Below are positions 1 through 7,540 of a stretch of DNA of 38,956 nt, in pieces (within the stretch, counting starts at the first letter, position 1; each line of letters starts with the position of its first letter). Both the position numbers and the translations under genes were made by a program. The notes beneath the pieces were generated by a model, which did no database searches, had not been told where the DNA came from, and saw only the letters and a list, made by a program, of their open reading frames with translations. The DNA comes from Verrucomicrobiota bacterium JB024 (GTDB lineage: Bacteria; Verrucomicrobiota; Verrucomicrobiia; Opitutales; Cerasicoccaceae), in NCBI GenBank assembly GCA_030673825.1, contig JAUTCS010000135.1:1-38956 (forward strand), in the 5' to 3' direction.

Positions 1-21
1 TCTGGGCTTACGCAGCCCAGA
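1..21. repeat. Short hairpin at window edge
   Basis: Arms TCTGGGCT (1-8) and AGCCCAGA (14-21) are perfectly complementary around a 5-base loop. The structure may be cut by the window edge. It lies just before a second, longer palindrome at 65-109, so the two may form part of one palindromic intergenic block. No T-tract follows on either strand within the visible sequence, so a terminator role is not supported. Confidence 0.45.
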
Positions 22-64
22 CCCGCGGCAAGCAAGCTTGCATTTTCGATGCTGGCGCATCGTG

Positions 65-109
65 TTTGCGCTTATTGAAAGCAGCGACGCTGCTTTCAAT
101 AAGCGCAAA
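65..109. repeat. Perfect 22-bp inverted repeat with 1-base loop
   Basis: The left arm (65-86, beginning TTTGCGCTTATTG) and right arm (88-109, ending CAATAAGCGCAAA) are perfectly complementary over 22 bp around a single A at 87. The loop is too small for a relaxed RNA hairpin without opening the inner pairs, but it would make a strong cruciform or terminator-like stem. It lies downstream of the minus-strand rhomboid-like gene ending at 246. A bidirectional terminator or a REP-like palindrome are both possible. Confidence 0.6.
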
Positions 110-245
110 ACGAGAGCCTCAAAACTGGGTCGCCACCATGAAGGCGAGATGCGTCTGGTATCGGCGTTGCCATAAATAGCTGGACGACGGTTGGCCAGAG
201 GATGACAGGGCCCGCCAGGATGCCGCCGAAAAGGAGCCGCTTGCC

Positions 246-1067
246 CTACTCCTTGAACGCGCCCCCGGCAGCGGCGAGCTGCTCGGCCTCAGGCTGGCCC
301 ATGAGCGCGGTGTGCTCCTCGCAGTAGCCGCGTCCGTCCTTGTAGTAGAACTGGTCATCGGGCTTCGTGCGGTCGGTCGCCCCGCAGATGCAGCAGCGGT
401 GGAAGGGCTGCTCGGCTTCGACCCGCTGTTTGGCCTCGAAGGCGTTCCGGCGGGCAACAGCTTTGCGGCGGCGAAGCATGTCCGGCCCGAAGAAGAGGAA
501 GAAGTTCACTGTCGAGGCCAGGATCATGAGGCGGGTGGCGGGCGTGCCAATCATGAGCTGGATCAGAAACATGCCCCAAACGAAAGCGGCCAGCCACTTG
601 ACCTTGGCCGGGATGACGAAAAACATCAGGAACTCGACGTTCGGATAGAGGTACGCGAAGGCGAAAAAGACCGACGGGAAGATCGCCGCACCCGCGATCA
701 TGTAGGGAGCGGGTTCTCCCAACCCCGCAAAAGAGGCGCCGATCATGGCCAGCACACAAATAAGGAGGTACAGGTTATAGCGAAATTCGCTCCAGGTGCC
801 TTCCAGGGTACGCCCAATGAGGAAAAACACATACCAACCCAGGACCATGAAAATGAGCCCGTAATCCGGCGGGATCAGGACAAACGTGATCAGCCGCCAA
901 AGCTGGCCGCGCAGCACAAGCTCGGGGTTCATGGTGAGCTGACCGGTGCCGACAAAGCCCATCGAGGTCAGGCCGTAAACCAACACCTGCCCCATGATGA
1001 TCCAGAGGGTCAGGTTTTTAATGGCCAGGCCGCCGAAGCGGCGTTCCAGCCTGTCGAGAAAGGTCAT
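246..1067 (-). CDS. Rhomboid-like membrane protein with C-terminal zinc finger, probably not a protease
   Basis: This 273-residue protein has about six hydrophobic helices between residues 20 and 195. Its layout fits the rhomboid/derlin-like fold: a GQLWRLITF segment at 54-62, a conserved LEGTWSEFRYNLY loop at 88-100, and a P-x-K-V-K-W-L segment near 153-159. The serine motif GxSG of active rhomboids is absent, and the region where it would be expected reads AGAAIFPS, so I infer a non-proteolytic member. After the membrane part a basic stretch leads to a cysteine cluster (C225, C226, C228) and a later C249-x2-H252, which together look like a zinc-binding finger facing the cytoplasm. Related fusions of a rhomboid-like fold with a zinc tail are familiar in Verrucomicrobiota and planctomycetes, but their function is unknown to me. 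The gene stands alone; the next gene upstream on the same strand starts about 1.4 kb away. Confidence 0.75.
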   Translation of the reverse strand: MTFLDRLERRFGGLAIKNLTLWIIMGQVLVYGLTSMGFVGTGQLTMNPELVLRGQLWRLITFVLIPPDYGLIFMVLGWYVFFLIGRTLEGTWSEFRYNLYLLICVLAMIGASFAGLGEPAPYMIAGAAIFPSVFFAFAYLYPNVEFLMFFVIPAKVKWLAAFVWGMFLIQLMIGTPATRLMILASTVNFFLFFGPDMLRRRKAVARRNAFEAKQRVEAEQPFHRCCICGATDRTKPDDQFYYKDGRGYCEEHTALMGQPEAEQLAAAGGAFKE

Positions 1068-1232
1068 GGTCAGGAAATCTCTGGCGGTTGCGGTGGGCGT
1101 AAAATGGCGCTCCCCGGGTCAGGGGACTCGGGGAGCGCGGCGGAAAAGCTTAAAAGTCCGTCAGGCGAAGCGCGCCTGAGTTCCCTCCAGCTGGGTATTT
1201 AGTGGATAAAGCGGGTCAGCAGCCGTCGGCCA

Positions 1233-2492
1233 TTAGGCCACGGTGTAGGCTTCCAGGCGCTTGTCCACGCGGTTGGCCACGAGGGTGACGAACTGCGGGG
1301 TGCCGTTTTCGTACGGCACGGTGATTTCACCGGCGGTGAGCGGGCTGGCGTACTTGTAGAACTGGTAGCTGATGCTCAGGCCGTCCTCGTTGATCCAGTT
1401 GGCGGGGAAGGTCTTGACGCTCTCGGACACGTCGGCCAGCGCGACCAGACCGGTCTCGCAGCTGTAGGTGTCGGTGTCGCCACGGGAGAGGGTGACCATC
1501 TTGCCGGTTTCGCCCGCGACAGCGGCCTCGACGCCGGACTGGCCGCAGAGGAAGGCCTCGTTGGAGTCGGTCTGGGAGGCGGCATGAGCGGCGCAGCGCT
1601 GGGTGCTGCCGAGCACGGCGCACTGGACCTTGACCGCGAGGTGCTGCTCAAGCAGGTTGCGCAGGTACACGGCCGGGCCGCTGATGTTCGGCAGGGAGGC
1701 CATTTCGGCCGGGATGGAGGTGGCCAGGTAGTTGCCGTCGGTGTCGGCGAGGCCCTCGCCCACCACGACCTGACAGAAGGTGTGGGTCTTGAGGACGTGG
1801 CTGACGTGCTGGACAAAGGTATCCGGGTCAAAGGCGACCTCGGGCATGAGGATGAGGTGGGGCGGGTCGGAGGGCTCGTTGCGGCGCTTGGCCAGCGAGG
1901 AGGCCGCGGCCAGCCAGCCGGAGTGGCCGCCGCCGACTTCGAGGATGGAGACGAAATCGTGATTACCCTGGGCGGTGGCGTCGAGCGCCAGCTCCTTGAC
2001 GGTGGTGGCGACGAGTTTGGCCACGCTGCCGTAGCCGGGGCAATGGTCGGTCACGGAAAGATCGTTGATGAGGGACTTGGGCAGGCCGATGACGCGCAGC
2101 TCCGAGCCCTTGGCCGCGGCCAGCTCGCTCAGGCGGGCGCAGGCTTCCATGCTCTCGCGGTCGCCGATCACCAGCAGGAAACAGATGTTGTGGGCGGAAA
2201 GGACGGTGAGGATACGCTCAAACTCCTCGGGGCGGCGGACCGCACCGCGGCTGACGCCGAGGGCCGCGCCCGGGGTCACGCGCAGGCCGCGGATGACCTG
2301 TTGGGACTCCTCGGCCAAATCGATGATTTCCTCGCTCAGGAGGCCGCGCAGGCCGTTGAGCCCGCCGTAGATTTCCTCGATGCAGCCGTGGTTGAGCGCC
2401 TCGGTGACGGCACCGGCGAGGGTAGAGTTTACGGTCGGGGTCGGTTCGCCGTCCTGGACGATCAAAATGTTTCCGGTGAGTTCTTCGGACAT
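1233..2492 (-). CDS. 6-phosphofructokinase (PPi-type clade) homologue with degenerate active site
   Basis: This 419-residue protein has the full architecture of the pyrophosphate-dependent phosphofructokinase clade: an N-terminal GEPTPTVN loop, YGGLNGL at 42-48, TDHCPGYGS at 148-156, LMPEVAFD, GEGLADTDGNY and LGSTQRCAAH. The catalytic signatures are changed, however. The usual GG(N/D)D(S) reads GDRES at 110-114, the usual PKTIDND reads PKSLIND at 138-144 with Ile142 in place of the catalytic base Asp, and the usual MGR reads GGG at 187-189. The frame is intact and GC-rich throughout, so this is not simple decay. I infer a paralogue that has lost or altered catalysis, perhaps regulatory or acting on another sugar phosphate. 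The start at 2492 (MSEELTGN) matches the family N-terminus; the frame is open for 37 more codons upstream, which look non-coding. A genuine PFK call cannot be excluded without structural alignment. Confidence 0.8.
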   Translation of the reverse strand: MSEELTGNILIVQDGEPTPTVNSTLAGAVTEALNHGCIEEIYGGLNGLRGLLSEEIIDLAEESQQVIRGLRVTPGAALGVSRGAVRRPEEFERILTVLSAHNICFLLVIGDRESMEACARLSELAAAKGSELRVIGLPKSLINDLSVTDHCPGYGSVAKLVATTVKELALDATAQGNHDFVSILEVGGGHSGWLAAASSLAKRRNEPSDPPHLILMPEVAFDPDTFVQHVSHVLKTHTFCQVVVGEGLADTDGNYLATSIPAEMASLPNISGPAVYLRNLLEQHLAVKVQCAVLGSTQRCAAHAASQTDSNEAFLCGQSGVEAAVAGETGKMVTLSRGDTDTYSCETGLVALADVSESVKTFPANWINEDGLSISYQFYKYASPLTAGEITVPYENGTPQFVTLVANRVDKRLEAYTVA

Positions 2493-2595
2493 GTCTGTCT
2501 GGTGGTTTTGATGATTAAAAGAGTGCAACATTTGAGCAGGCCCAATGGCATTGGCAACGAAAAACACGCCGCGCTGTGCAGCCGGGGTGCTTCGG

Positions 2596-4218
2596 TCAGG
2601 CATTCTCTCTGACGACAGGCCGGGCGGCGGCGTGCTCCAGCGAGCGTACGAGGGAGTTCATGAGCCAGATCAGGCGCTCGACCCCGGCGACGAGCTGAAG
2701 CAGCTCGGCCTGCTCACGAGGGGCGGCCTCCCGGGTCGTCTCCACGAAACCCTGCCGCAGCCGCGAGAGGGTGTCGCTGCCGTCCTCGGTGATGCGCAGG
2801 GCCAGGGCGATGTCGTCGGATTCGCCAGACTCGACCGCGTCGAGCACGGTCAGGGCGGCGGCCTCGAAGCCCTCGTAGAGCCGCCCCCCACTGGTATCGC
2901 GGCGGCGGGCCAGGAGCTTGGCGCGGGGGAGGTTTTTGTAAAACTCGGTCTCCAGCGCCGCATAAATGTCCAGCCGCTCGTTGAGCAGGCCGACGCGCCG
3001 TACGGTATCCGTCGCAAGCGATTGATGGATAAGGAGATTCGTGTATCCCTGAATCGCCCGGTGCAGGCCCTGGGCGCTCTCGTGGATGCCCTTGGCCTCC
3101 TCCACGAGGAAGTTCGAATGCGGGTCCAGCCGCAGGTAACGGGCGAGCTGCTCGCCCAGGCGCGTCTGCTCCATCTGGATGAGGTCCAGGCAGGTCTCCG
3201 GCTGGGCTTCGCAGCGAGGGTAAAGGTACTTCGGGCGGCTGGCGTCCTCATCCACCGGCGGTGGGTATGAGCGGTTAAGCCATTGGGAGAGAGCGCCTTC
3301 CAGTGGCATGATGGCCAGGGTTGTGACCACGCAGTAGAGGAGGTTGGCCACCGCCATCTCGGTCGAGAGCGAGGTCGAAAGACTTTCCAAGAAAGCCGCC
3401 ACCAGCGGCACCCCACCCCAGACCTCGACAAAAAACAGCGGCACGAGGATGACCGTGCCGATCCACCCGTAGTACACCTGAAACATCGCCATCTGCTTGG
3501 GCGTGCCCTTGAGCCGGAGGGTCAGCAGGTGGGTAATCAGGCTGGCCCCGAGGTTGACCCCGTAGATCGCCATGAGGGCCTCCAGCCGCCCCATCAGCCC
3601 GGCCTGTGCCAGCACGATGGTGACGAGGATGACGGCGTTGCCCGACTGGGCCACCACGGTCAGGAGCGCCCCGGCCAGGAAGACCAGCAGGTATTGCCCG
3701 GCGGTCGCCTCCATGATGTGTCGGAACCAGGCAAAGCTCTGGAAATCCTCCCCGTAGTCCTGGAGCGTAAAAAGCCCCGTGAACAGCAGCCCCATCCCAA
3801 ACAAAAACCCGAGCAAGTCGCGCCCGCGCCGGGGCACCTGAAAGGCGTAGAGGATGCCCGCGATCCCCACCAGGTACGCGATGAAGAGGTTCAGCGGCAG
3901 GACGAGGAAAAAGATGAGCAGACAGGTGCCGGGGTTCGACCAGTTCAGCAGCGAGATGGCCCGCTGGCGCTTCATCAGGCCGCTGGAGACCACGCTGATG
4001 GTCAGAAAGGTGATGGCCGCCGCCGTCTGGGTGACGGCCCCGATCCAGAAGCCCCACCAAGCCGCCCGCCAACGGGTCGAGGTCAGCCGCAGGAAAATCC
4101 CATGCAGGCGGCACCCGGTCAGCCGCTTCAAGTGCTGGTCGATGATCTGGATGCCGACAAAAAAGAGCCCCAGCCCGGCCAGGATGTACCCGATGATGAA
4201 AAAGAGCCCTTCTTCCAC
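2596..4218 (-). CDS. Na+/phosphate cotransporter family protein with PhoU-like C-terminal domain
   Basis: This 540-residue integral membrane protein has two inverted Na/Pi-cotransporter repeats. Each carries the expected QS-type motif, here QTAAA at 64-68 and QSGNA at 191-195, the second followed by GVNLGAS at 220-226. About nine hydrophobic helices occupy residues 5-310. The rest, from about 330 to 525, is hydrophilic and helical and resembles the PhoU/DUF47 tails often fused to this family. The expected role is sodium-coupled phosphate uptake across the inner membrane; related proteins act on other anions, so the substrate is inferred. The first motif has Thr-Ala instead of Ser-Ser, a mild departure. 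The gene ends 103 bases before the start of the PFK-like gene on the same strand, with a long untranslated spacer, so co-transcription is possible but not evident. Confidence 0.85.
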   Translation of the reverse strand: MEEGLFFIIGYILAGLGLFFVGIQIIDQHLKRLTGCRLHGIFLRLTSTRWRAAWWGFWIGAVTQTAAAITFLTISVVSSGLMKRQRAISLLNWSNPGTCLLIFFLVLPLNLFIAYLVGIAGILYAFQVPRRGRDLLGFLFGMGLLFTGLFTLQDYGEDFQSFAWFRHIMEATAGQYLLVFLAGALLTVVAQSGNAVILVTIVLAQAGLMGRLEALMAIYGVNLGASLITHLLTLRLKGTPKQMAMFQVYYGWIGTVILVPLFFVEVWGGVPLVAAFLESLSTSLSTEMAVANLLYCVVTTLAIMPLEGALSQWLNRSYPPPVDEDASRPKYLYPRCEAQPETCLDLIQMEQTRLGEQLARYLRLDPHSNFLVEEAKGIHESAQGLHRAIQGYTNLLIHQSLATDTVRRVGLLNERLDIYAALETEFYKNLPRAKLLARRRDTSGGRLYEGFEAAALTVLDAVESGESDDIALALRITEDGSDTLSRLRQGFVETTREAAPREQAELLQLVAGVERLIWLMNSLVRSLEHAAARPVVRENA

Positions 4219-4372
4219 GCTGGCCTATCCGTAGGGCCCGTCCCGGAAAATACAACGCCAATCGTCGCCCGAAGCCATCGTCAACCCGCCGGGCAGATAC
4301 ACACCCTCACCCCGTGCCGGGAGAGAGGGCTTCGCCCGGAAAACCTGCCTGCACTCATCCGCGTCGGCTCAT

Positions 4373-4546
4373 CTAGAAGCCAACCGCCACGATGATAAAC
4401 AGGAAAAGCAGCACCAATCCGCCGAGCATGCCCGCCAGGACCAGCTTGTCCTTACCGGTGGGCTTAGGGTAATCGGCGTAGTCCTCGTGCTCGTAGTCAG
4501 CGGGGTGGACGGGGGCTTGCTGCTGTTTGGCGGTTTCGTCGCTCAT
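4373..4546 (-). CDS. Small single-pass membrane protein, 57 residues
   Basis: The frame opens with ATG at 4546 and ends in TAG at 4373-4375. The first 32 residues are hydrophilic and acidic, rich in Asp, Glu, Tyr and Gln with several prolines (for example YEHEDYADYPKPT), followed by one hydrophobic helix (residues 35-56) at the very C-terminus. An AAGGA Shine-Dalgarno-like sequence lies about 10 bases before the ATG, which is stronger than for most genes here. This layout suggests a tail-anchored inner-membrane protein with a cytoplasmic acidic arm. I do not recognise the family. It lies on the same strand upstream of the Na/Pi cotransporter gene, 154 bases away, and may share its transcript. 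Confidence 0.7.
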   Translation of the reverse strand: MSDETAKQQQAPVHPADYEHEDYADYPKPTGKDKLVLAGMLGGLVLLFLFIIVAVGF

Positions 4547-4854
4547 ACAGAGATCCTTGGGTTGGGGTTACTCCATAAATAAAACTTATCCAGCCATTAT
4601 TGACAACCCGAAACCGGGGAAAGGACAGAAAATCAGCCCGTGCGGAGATACGACGCAAAAAGGGCCAAAATCACTCCTGGGACAGGGGATGAAAGAGAAC
4701 CACGGATGACACGGATTTCAGGGATAACGGTCAGCATGGAGTCCCATCCACGCCATCGGTGAAATCCGTGGTTAAAAAAGCCCGAGAAGCAATAGGCTCC
4801 ACGGGCTGGGGAAACTTAAAACCCATCTTCACCGCCCGGGGCGGCGAAACGGTT
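4547..4854. other. Intergenic stretch without recognised gene
   Basis: No convincing coding frame is present. The left part should hold the promoter of the 57-residue membrane protein and the right part the 3' flank of purB. The only clear structure is the inverted repeat at 4698-4773, described separately. Confidence 0.5.
4698..4773. repeat. Inverted repeat AACCACGGAT / ATCCGTGGTT
   Basis: AACCACGGAT (4698-4707) is complementary to ATCCGTGGTT (4764-4773), and ACGGATTTCA (4711-4720) is complementary to TGAAATCCGT (4760-4769). The two pairings are alternatives that share the right side, so the left side carries a direct doublet of CACGGAT. It lies just downstream of purB on the minus strand. 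It could be a degenerate dispersed repeat unit; a terminator is unlikely because the spacing between arms is long. Confidence 0.45.
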
Positions 4855-6279
4855 TTACAAAATGTCCTCGGGCACGTACTCGGCGGCGGCGGAGAAGACC
4901 TCGGCCAGCGGGGCGACGCGCTCGGCGAACCGGCCCACCTGCTTGACGGCGGAGCCGGTTTCCTCCTTCGCCTTCTCGATCAGGGCATTGATCTTTTCCT
5001 CGCCGAGCTTGAGGCGCGAATCCGCGCCCAAGCGGGCGGCGAGGTCGTTTTGCGCGATCTTGCCGGCCTTGAGGTCGCGGGCGGTGGCGAGGGCGTGCTC
5101 TTTGATGACCTCGTGCGCCTCTTCGCGCCCCACCCCGGCCTTGACCGCCTCCATGAGGACGGCGGTGGTCGAGAGGAAGGGCAGGTAGTGCGCGTTTTCC
5201 TTGGCGGTCATCTCCGGGTAAACCTCCATCTGCCGCAGCACCGTGAGGAAGGTCTCCAGCAGCCCGTCCAGCGCGAAGAACGCGTCCGGCAAGACCACGC
5301 GGCGCACGACCGAGCAGGAGACATCGCCCTCGTTCCACTGGTCCCCGCCCAGTTCGGCGGCCATGGTGACGTGGCCGCGCAGGATGTGGTGAAAACCGTT
5401 GATGCGCTCGCAGCTGCGGGAGTTCATCTTGTGGGGCATGGCGGAGGAGCCGGTCTGCCCCGGCGCGAAGCCCTCCGAGGCGAGCTCGTGGCCGGCCATC
5501 AGGCGCAGGGTCTTGGCCAGCGAGGCCGGACCGCAGGCGAGCTGGTAGAGGGCGCTCACCACCTCGAAGTCGATACTGCGCGGGTACACCTGGCCCACGC
5601 AGTCAAAGGCGGCGGGCAGGCCGAGGTGCTTGCCCACGGCCAGATCGAGCGCGGCGGCCTTGTCGGCGTCACCGTCAAAGAGGCGGAGCTGGTCGGTCTG
5701 GGTGCCGACCGCGCCCTTAAGCCCGCGCACGGGATAGTGCTGCATGAGGCGGTCGAGCCGTTCGAAGGCCAGCAGCAGGTCCTCGCCGAACATGCTCAGG
5801 CGCTTGCCAAAGGTGGTCAACTGCGCCGCCACGTTGTGCGTGCGGGCGGTGATGGGCAGCGCGGCGGTCTCGTCGGCCTTGCGGGCGAGGGCCAGCAGCG
5901 CGGCGGCGGTTTTTTCGCGGACCAGTTCCAGGCCGCGGTACACCTGAAGCTGCTCGACGTTCTCGGTCAGGTCGCGGCTGGTCATGCCCTTGTGCAGCTG
6001 CTGGTGCCCGGCGAGGTCGCAGAACTCCTCCAGCCGCGCCTTCACGTCGTGGCGGGTGATCTTCTCGCGCTGCTTGATGGCGTCGAGGTTCACCTGGTCG
6101 CGGACGGCCTCGTAGGCGGCGATCGCGCCATCGGGCACGCTCAGGCCCAGCTCGTCCTGCGCCTTGAGCACGGCGATCCAGAACTCGCGCTCGAGGATAA
6201 TACGGCCGCGCGGCGACCAGATTTGCTTCATCGGCTCGCTGGCGTAGCGGTCGGCCAGCACATTGGGAATGCTCTCCAT
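4855..6279 (-). CDS. purB: Adenylosuccinate lyase
   Basis: This protein splits SAICAR to AICAR plus fumarate and adenylosuccinate to AMP plus fumarate, in purine biosynthesis in the cytosol. The 474-residue protein carries the fumarase/aspartase superfamily signature SSAMPHKMN (278-286). It also has TSRDLTEN (100-107), RTHNV with His148 (146-150), and TRHDVKA (75-81), all typical of adenylosuccinate lyase. Its length fits the longer, eukaryote-like ASL type. The frame is open for 44 more codons upstream, but those lack family similarity; MESIPNVLADRYAS is the expected N-terminus, so I chose the ATG at 6279. The gene is divergent from the 161-residue protein at 6410. Its leader contains a LacI-type palindrome at 6342-6356. 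No other purine gene is in the window. Confidence 0.93.
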   Translation of the reverse strand: MESIPNVLADRYASEPMKQIWSPRGRIILEREFWIAVLKAQDELGLSVPDGAIAAYEAVRDQVNLDAIKQREKITRHDVKARLEEFCDLAGHQQLHKGMTSRDLTENVEQLQVYRGLELVREKTAAALLALARKADETAALPITARTHNVAAQLTTFGKRLSMFGEDLLLAFERLDRLMQHYPVRGLKGAVGTQTDQLRLFDGDADKAAALDLAVGKHLGLPAAFDCVGQVYPRSIDFEVVSALYQLACGPASLAKTLRLMAGHELASEGFAPGQTGSSAMPHKMNSRSCERINGFHHILRGHVTMAAELGGDQWNEGDVSCSVVRRVVLPDAFFALDGLLETFLTVLRQMEVYPEMTAKENAHYLPFLSTTAVLMEAVKAGVGREEAHEVIKEHALATARDLKAGKIAQNDLAARLGADSRLKLGEEKINALIEKAKEETGSAVKQVGRFAERVAPLAEVFSAAAEYVPEDIL

Positions 6280-6341
6280 CCCCAACGATAAAAAGGGGAT
6301 TCGCGCGGATTGCACGGCTATTTCTCGCCTAACGGTCTCTG

Positions 6342-6356
6342 TGCAAACGTTTCGGA
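6342..6356. promoter_or_regulatory. LacI/PurR-like operator candidate in the purB leader
   Basis: The sequence TGCAAACGTTTCGGA contains the core GCAAACGTTT, with the central CpG characteristic of LacI-family operators and close to the enterobacterial PurR box. It sits 63 bases upstream of the purB start. On the minus strand a perfect TATAAT lies at 6402-6397, so the operator would be inside the early transcribed region. A regulator is not visible in the window, and PurR itself is a gammaproteobacterial protein, so the binding factor is unknown. Confidence 0.4.
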
Positions 6357-6396
6357 AAAATCGGCCTCCCACTTGAATTATGGCGCGGGCGGGGGC

Positions 6397-6402
6397 ATTA
6401 TA
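6397..6402 (-). promoter_or_regulatory. Candidate -10 box for purB
   Basis: Read on the minus strand this is TATAAT, a perfect match to the -10 consensus in an otherwise GC-rich spacer. Transcription would begin near 6390, giving purB a leader of about 110 bases. No good -35 match is seen at the right distance. The overlapping plus-strand reading TATAGT (6399-6404) could serve the divergent gene at 6410. Confidence 0.4.
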
Positions 6403-6409
6403 GTTTGCC

Positions 6410-6895
6410 ATGGCAAGAGCACGTCCGCAACTGATCCAGGCCCTCCGGGAAACCGCCCGGCAGATCGACGAGGGGTCGGACTATCACTGGGCGCATGCGG
6501 GCAAGTGCAACTGCGGCCACCTGGCTCAGGTCATCACCGGCCTGACCGCGAAGGAAATTTTTCAGCAGGCCCAGCAGCACGAGCTGACTGAGTGGTCCGA
6601 GTACGCCAACGACTATTGCCCCTCCAGCGGCGTCCCCATCGACGAGATCATCGCCCGCATGCTCGACGCCGGGCTCGAACGCCGCGACCTGCACCGGCTG
6701 GAGTACTTAAGCGATGTGCGCGTGCTCATGGCCCTGCCCGGCGGGATGCGCTACCTGCGCCGCAACCAGCCTGACGACGTGGCCCTGTACCTGCGCACCT
6801 GGGCCGGGCTGCTGGAGGCTGAGTACAAGGCCGCCCGCCGCGCCCGCGCCAGCCTGCCCAGCAATTACCCCGTACACGGGTTTTACCTGGCGTAA
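6410..6895 (+). CDS. Conserved protein of unknown function with CNCGH motif
   Basis: This 161-residue soluble protein has no signal peptide or membrane helix. Its marked feature is H26-W-A-H-x-G-K-C33-N-C35-G-H37-L, followed later by D-Y-C70-P; the cysteines and histidines could bind a metal. The rest is helical and charged, ending in LPSNYPVHGFYLA. I know similar proteins only as uncharacterised ones in Bacteroidota and Verrucomicrobiota and do not assign a function. The gene is divergent from purB. Its start codon lies only 5 bases after a TATAGT sequence, so the transcript may be leaderless, and the ATG sits within the 12-bp palindrome TTGCCATGGCAA (6405-6416). No Shine-Dalgarno sequence is seen. 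Confidence 0.7.
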   Translation: MARARPQLIQALRETARQIDEGSDYHWAHAGKCNCGHLAQVITGLTAKEIFQQAQQHELTEWSEYANDYCPSSGVPIDEIIARMLDAGLERRDLHRLEYLSDVRVLMALPGGMRYLRRNQPDDVALYLRTWAGLLEAEYKAARRARASLPSNYPVHGFYLA

Positions 6896-6915
6896 GGACG
6901 GGCGGCAAGCGGGCT

Positions 6916-7461
6916 TTACTCGTACCGGCGACCGTCTTTCTCCAGCCAGCCACCCGGCTCAGAAGCGGATTTGCGGTGGGTCCAGTGGACCAGGCCGCCC
7001 TTGTTGTTCCAGATGTACTCCCCGTAATAGCGAACCGTATCCTCGTTTTTCAGCCCCGGGATGCGTGGGGCGACGTCGATATTGTGCGCGATGAGGAGCG
7101 TCTGCCCCGAGGGCAGGCGCAGGATAAAACGCTGGTGGCGCGAGCCCTTCTCGTCGTCCGGCAGGACTTTTATCACGACGCCCTCGCCAGACAGCCAGAC
7201 CTTGTTCAACCGCTGGCGGAAGGCCTCCTCCGCGCTGAGGGAACGCTCGCTGACAGGTTGCGTGACAACGGACCGCTCCGGTAAGGGAACATGCGACGCC
7301 GGTTGCTCGACAACGGGCGCAGGAGCGGCGGCTTGCGGCGCGATCTCCCGCATCACAAGCACCCCAACGAGCCCGGCCAGGGCCGCCCCGACGATCAACC
7401 CGCCCCGGGAAAAACCTTCCCGCCGATGAAACCATGACAATCGCGGGCGCTTCATTTTCAT
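6916..7461 (-). CDS. DUF3465 domain protein, membrane-anchored
   Basis: The 181-residue product has a short basic N-terminus, one hydrophobic helix (about 20-37), a Pro/Ala/Val-rich linker (41-75), and a C-terminal domain (about 92-181) matching DUF3465. The family hallmarks are G-E-G-V-V-I-K-V-L-P-D-D at 92-103, HQRFIL at 109-114, SGQTLLIAHNID at 118-129, GEYIWNNKGG at 147-156 and VHWTHR at 158-163. The domain is thought to adopt an OB-like fold, but its role is unknown. The helix suggests the domain lies in the periplasm. It follows the DUF4019 gene on the same strand, 79 bases downstream, so they may be co-transcribed. ATG at 7461 or 7455 are both possible starts. Confidence 0.8.
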   Translation of the reverse strand: MKMKRPRLSWFHRREGFSRGGLIVGAALAGLVGVLVMREIAPQAAAPAPVVEQPASHVPLPERSVVTQPVSERSLSAEEAFRQRLNKVWLSGEGVVIKVLPDDEKGSRHQRFILRLPSGQTLLIAHNIDVAPRIPGLKNEDTVRYYGEYIWNNKGGLVHWTHRKSASEPGGWLEKDGRRYE

Positions 7462-7540
7462 GCGGGGTTACGTGGGCGGAATATGCGAATCTGCTTGGCG
7501 CGAAAACATGTCCCTGCGCAGAACGCGGGCGATTGGGGCG

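Noticed and set aside
150-245. Hydrophobic reading frame directly after the rhomboid-like stop (minus strand)
   Set aside because: In frame after the TAG it reads G-K-R-L-L-F-G-G-I-L-A-G-P, but it lacks a start codon and a stop-bounded gene of useful length. It could be a remnant.
4759-6291. Long open frame on the plus strand opposite purB
   Set aside because: It is the mirror of a GC-rich gene. The product is a Gly/Val/Leu/Gln-rich sequence without any domain, while purB on the other strand is clear.
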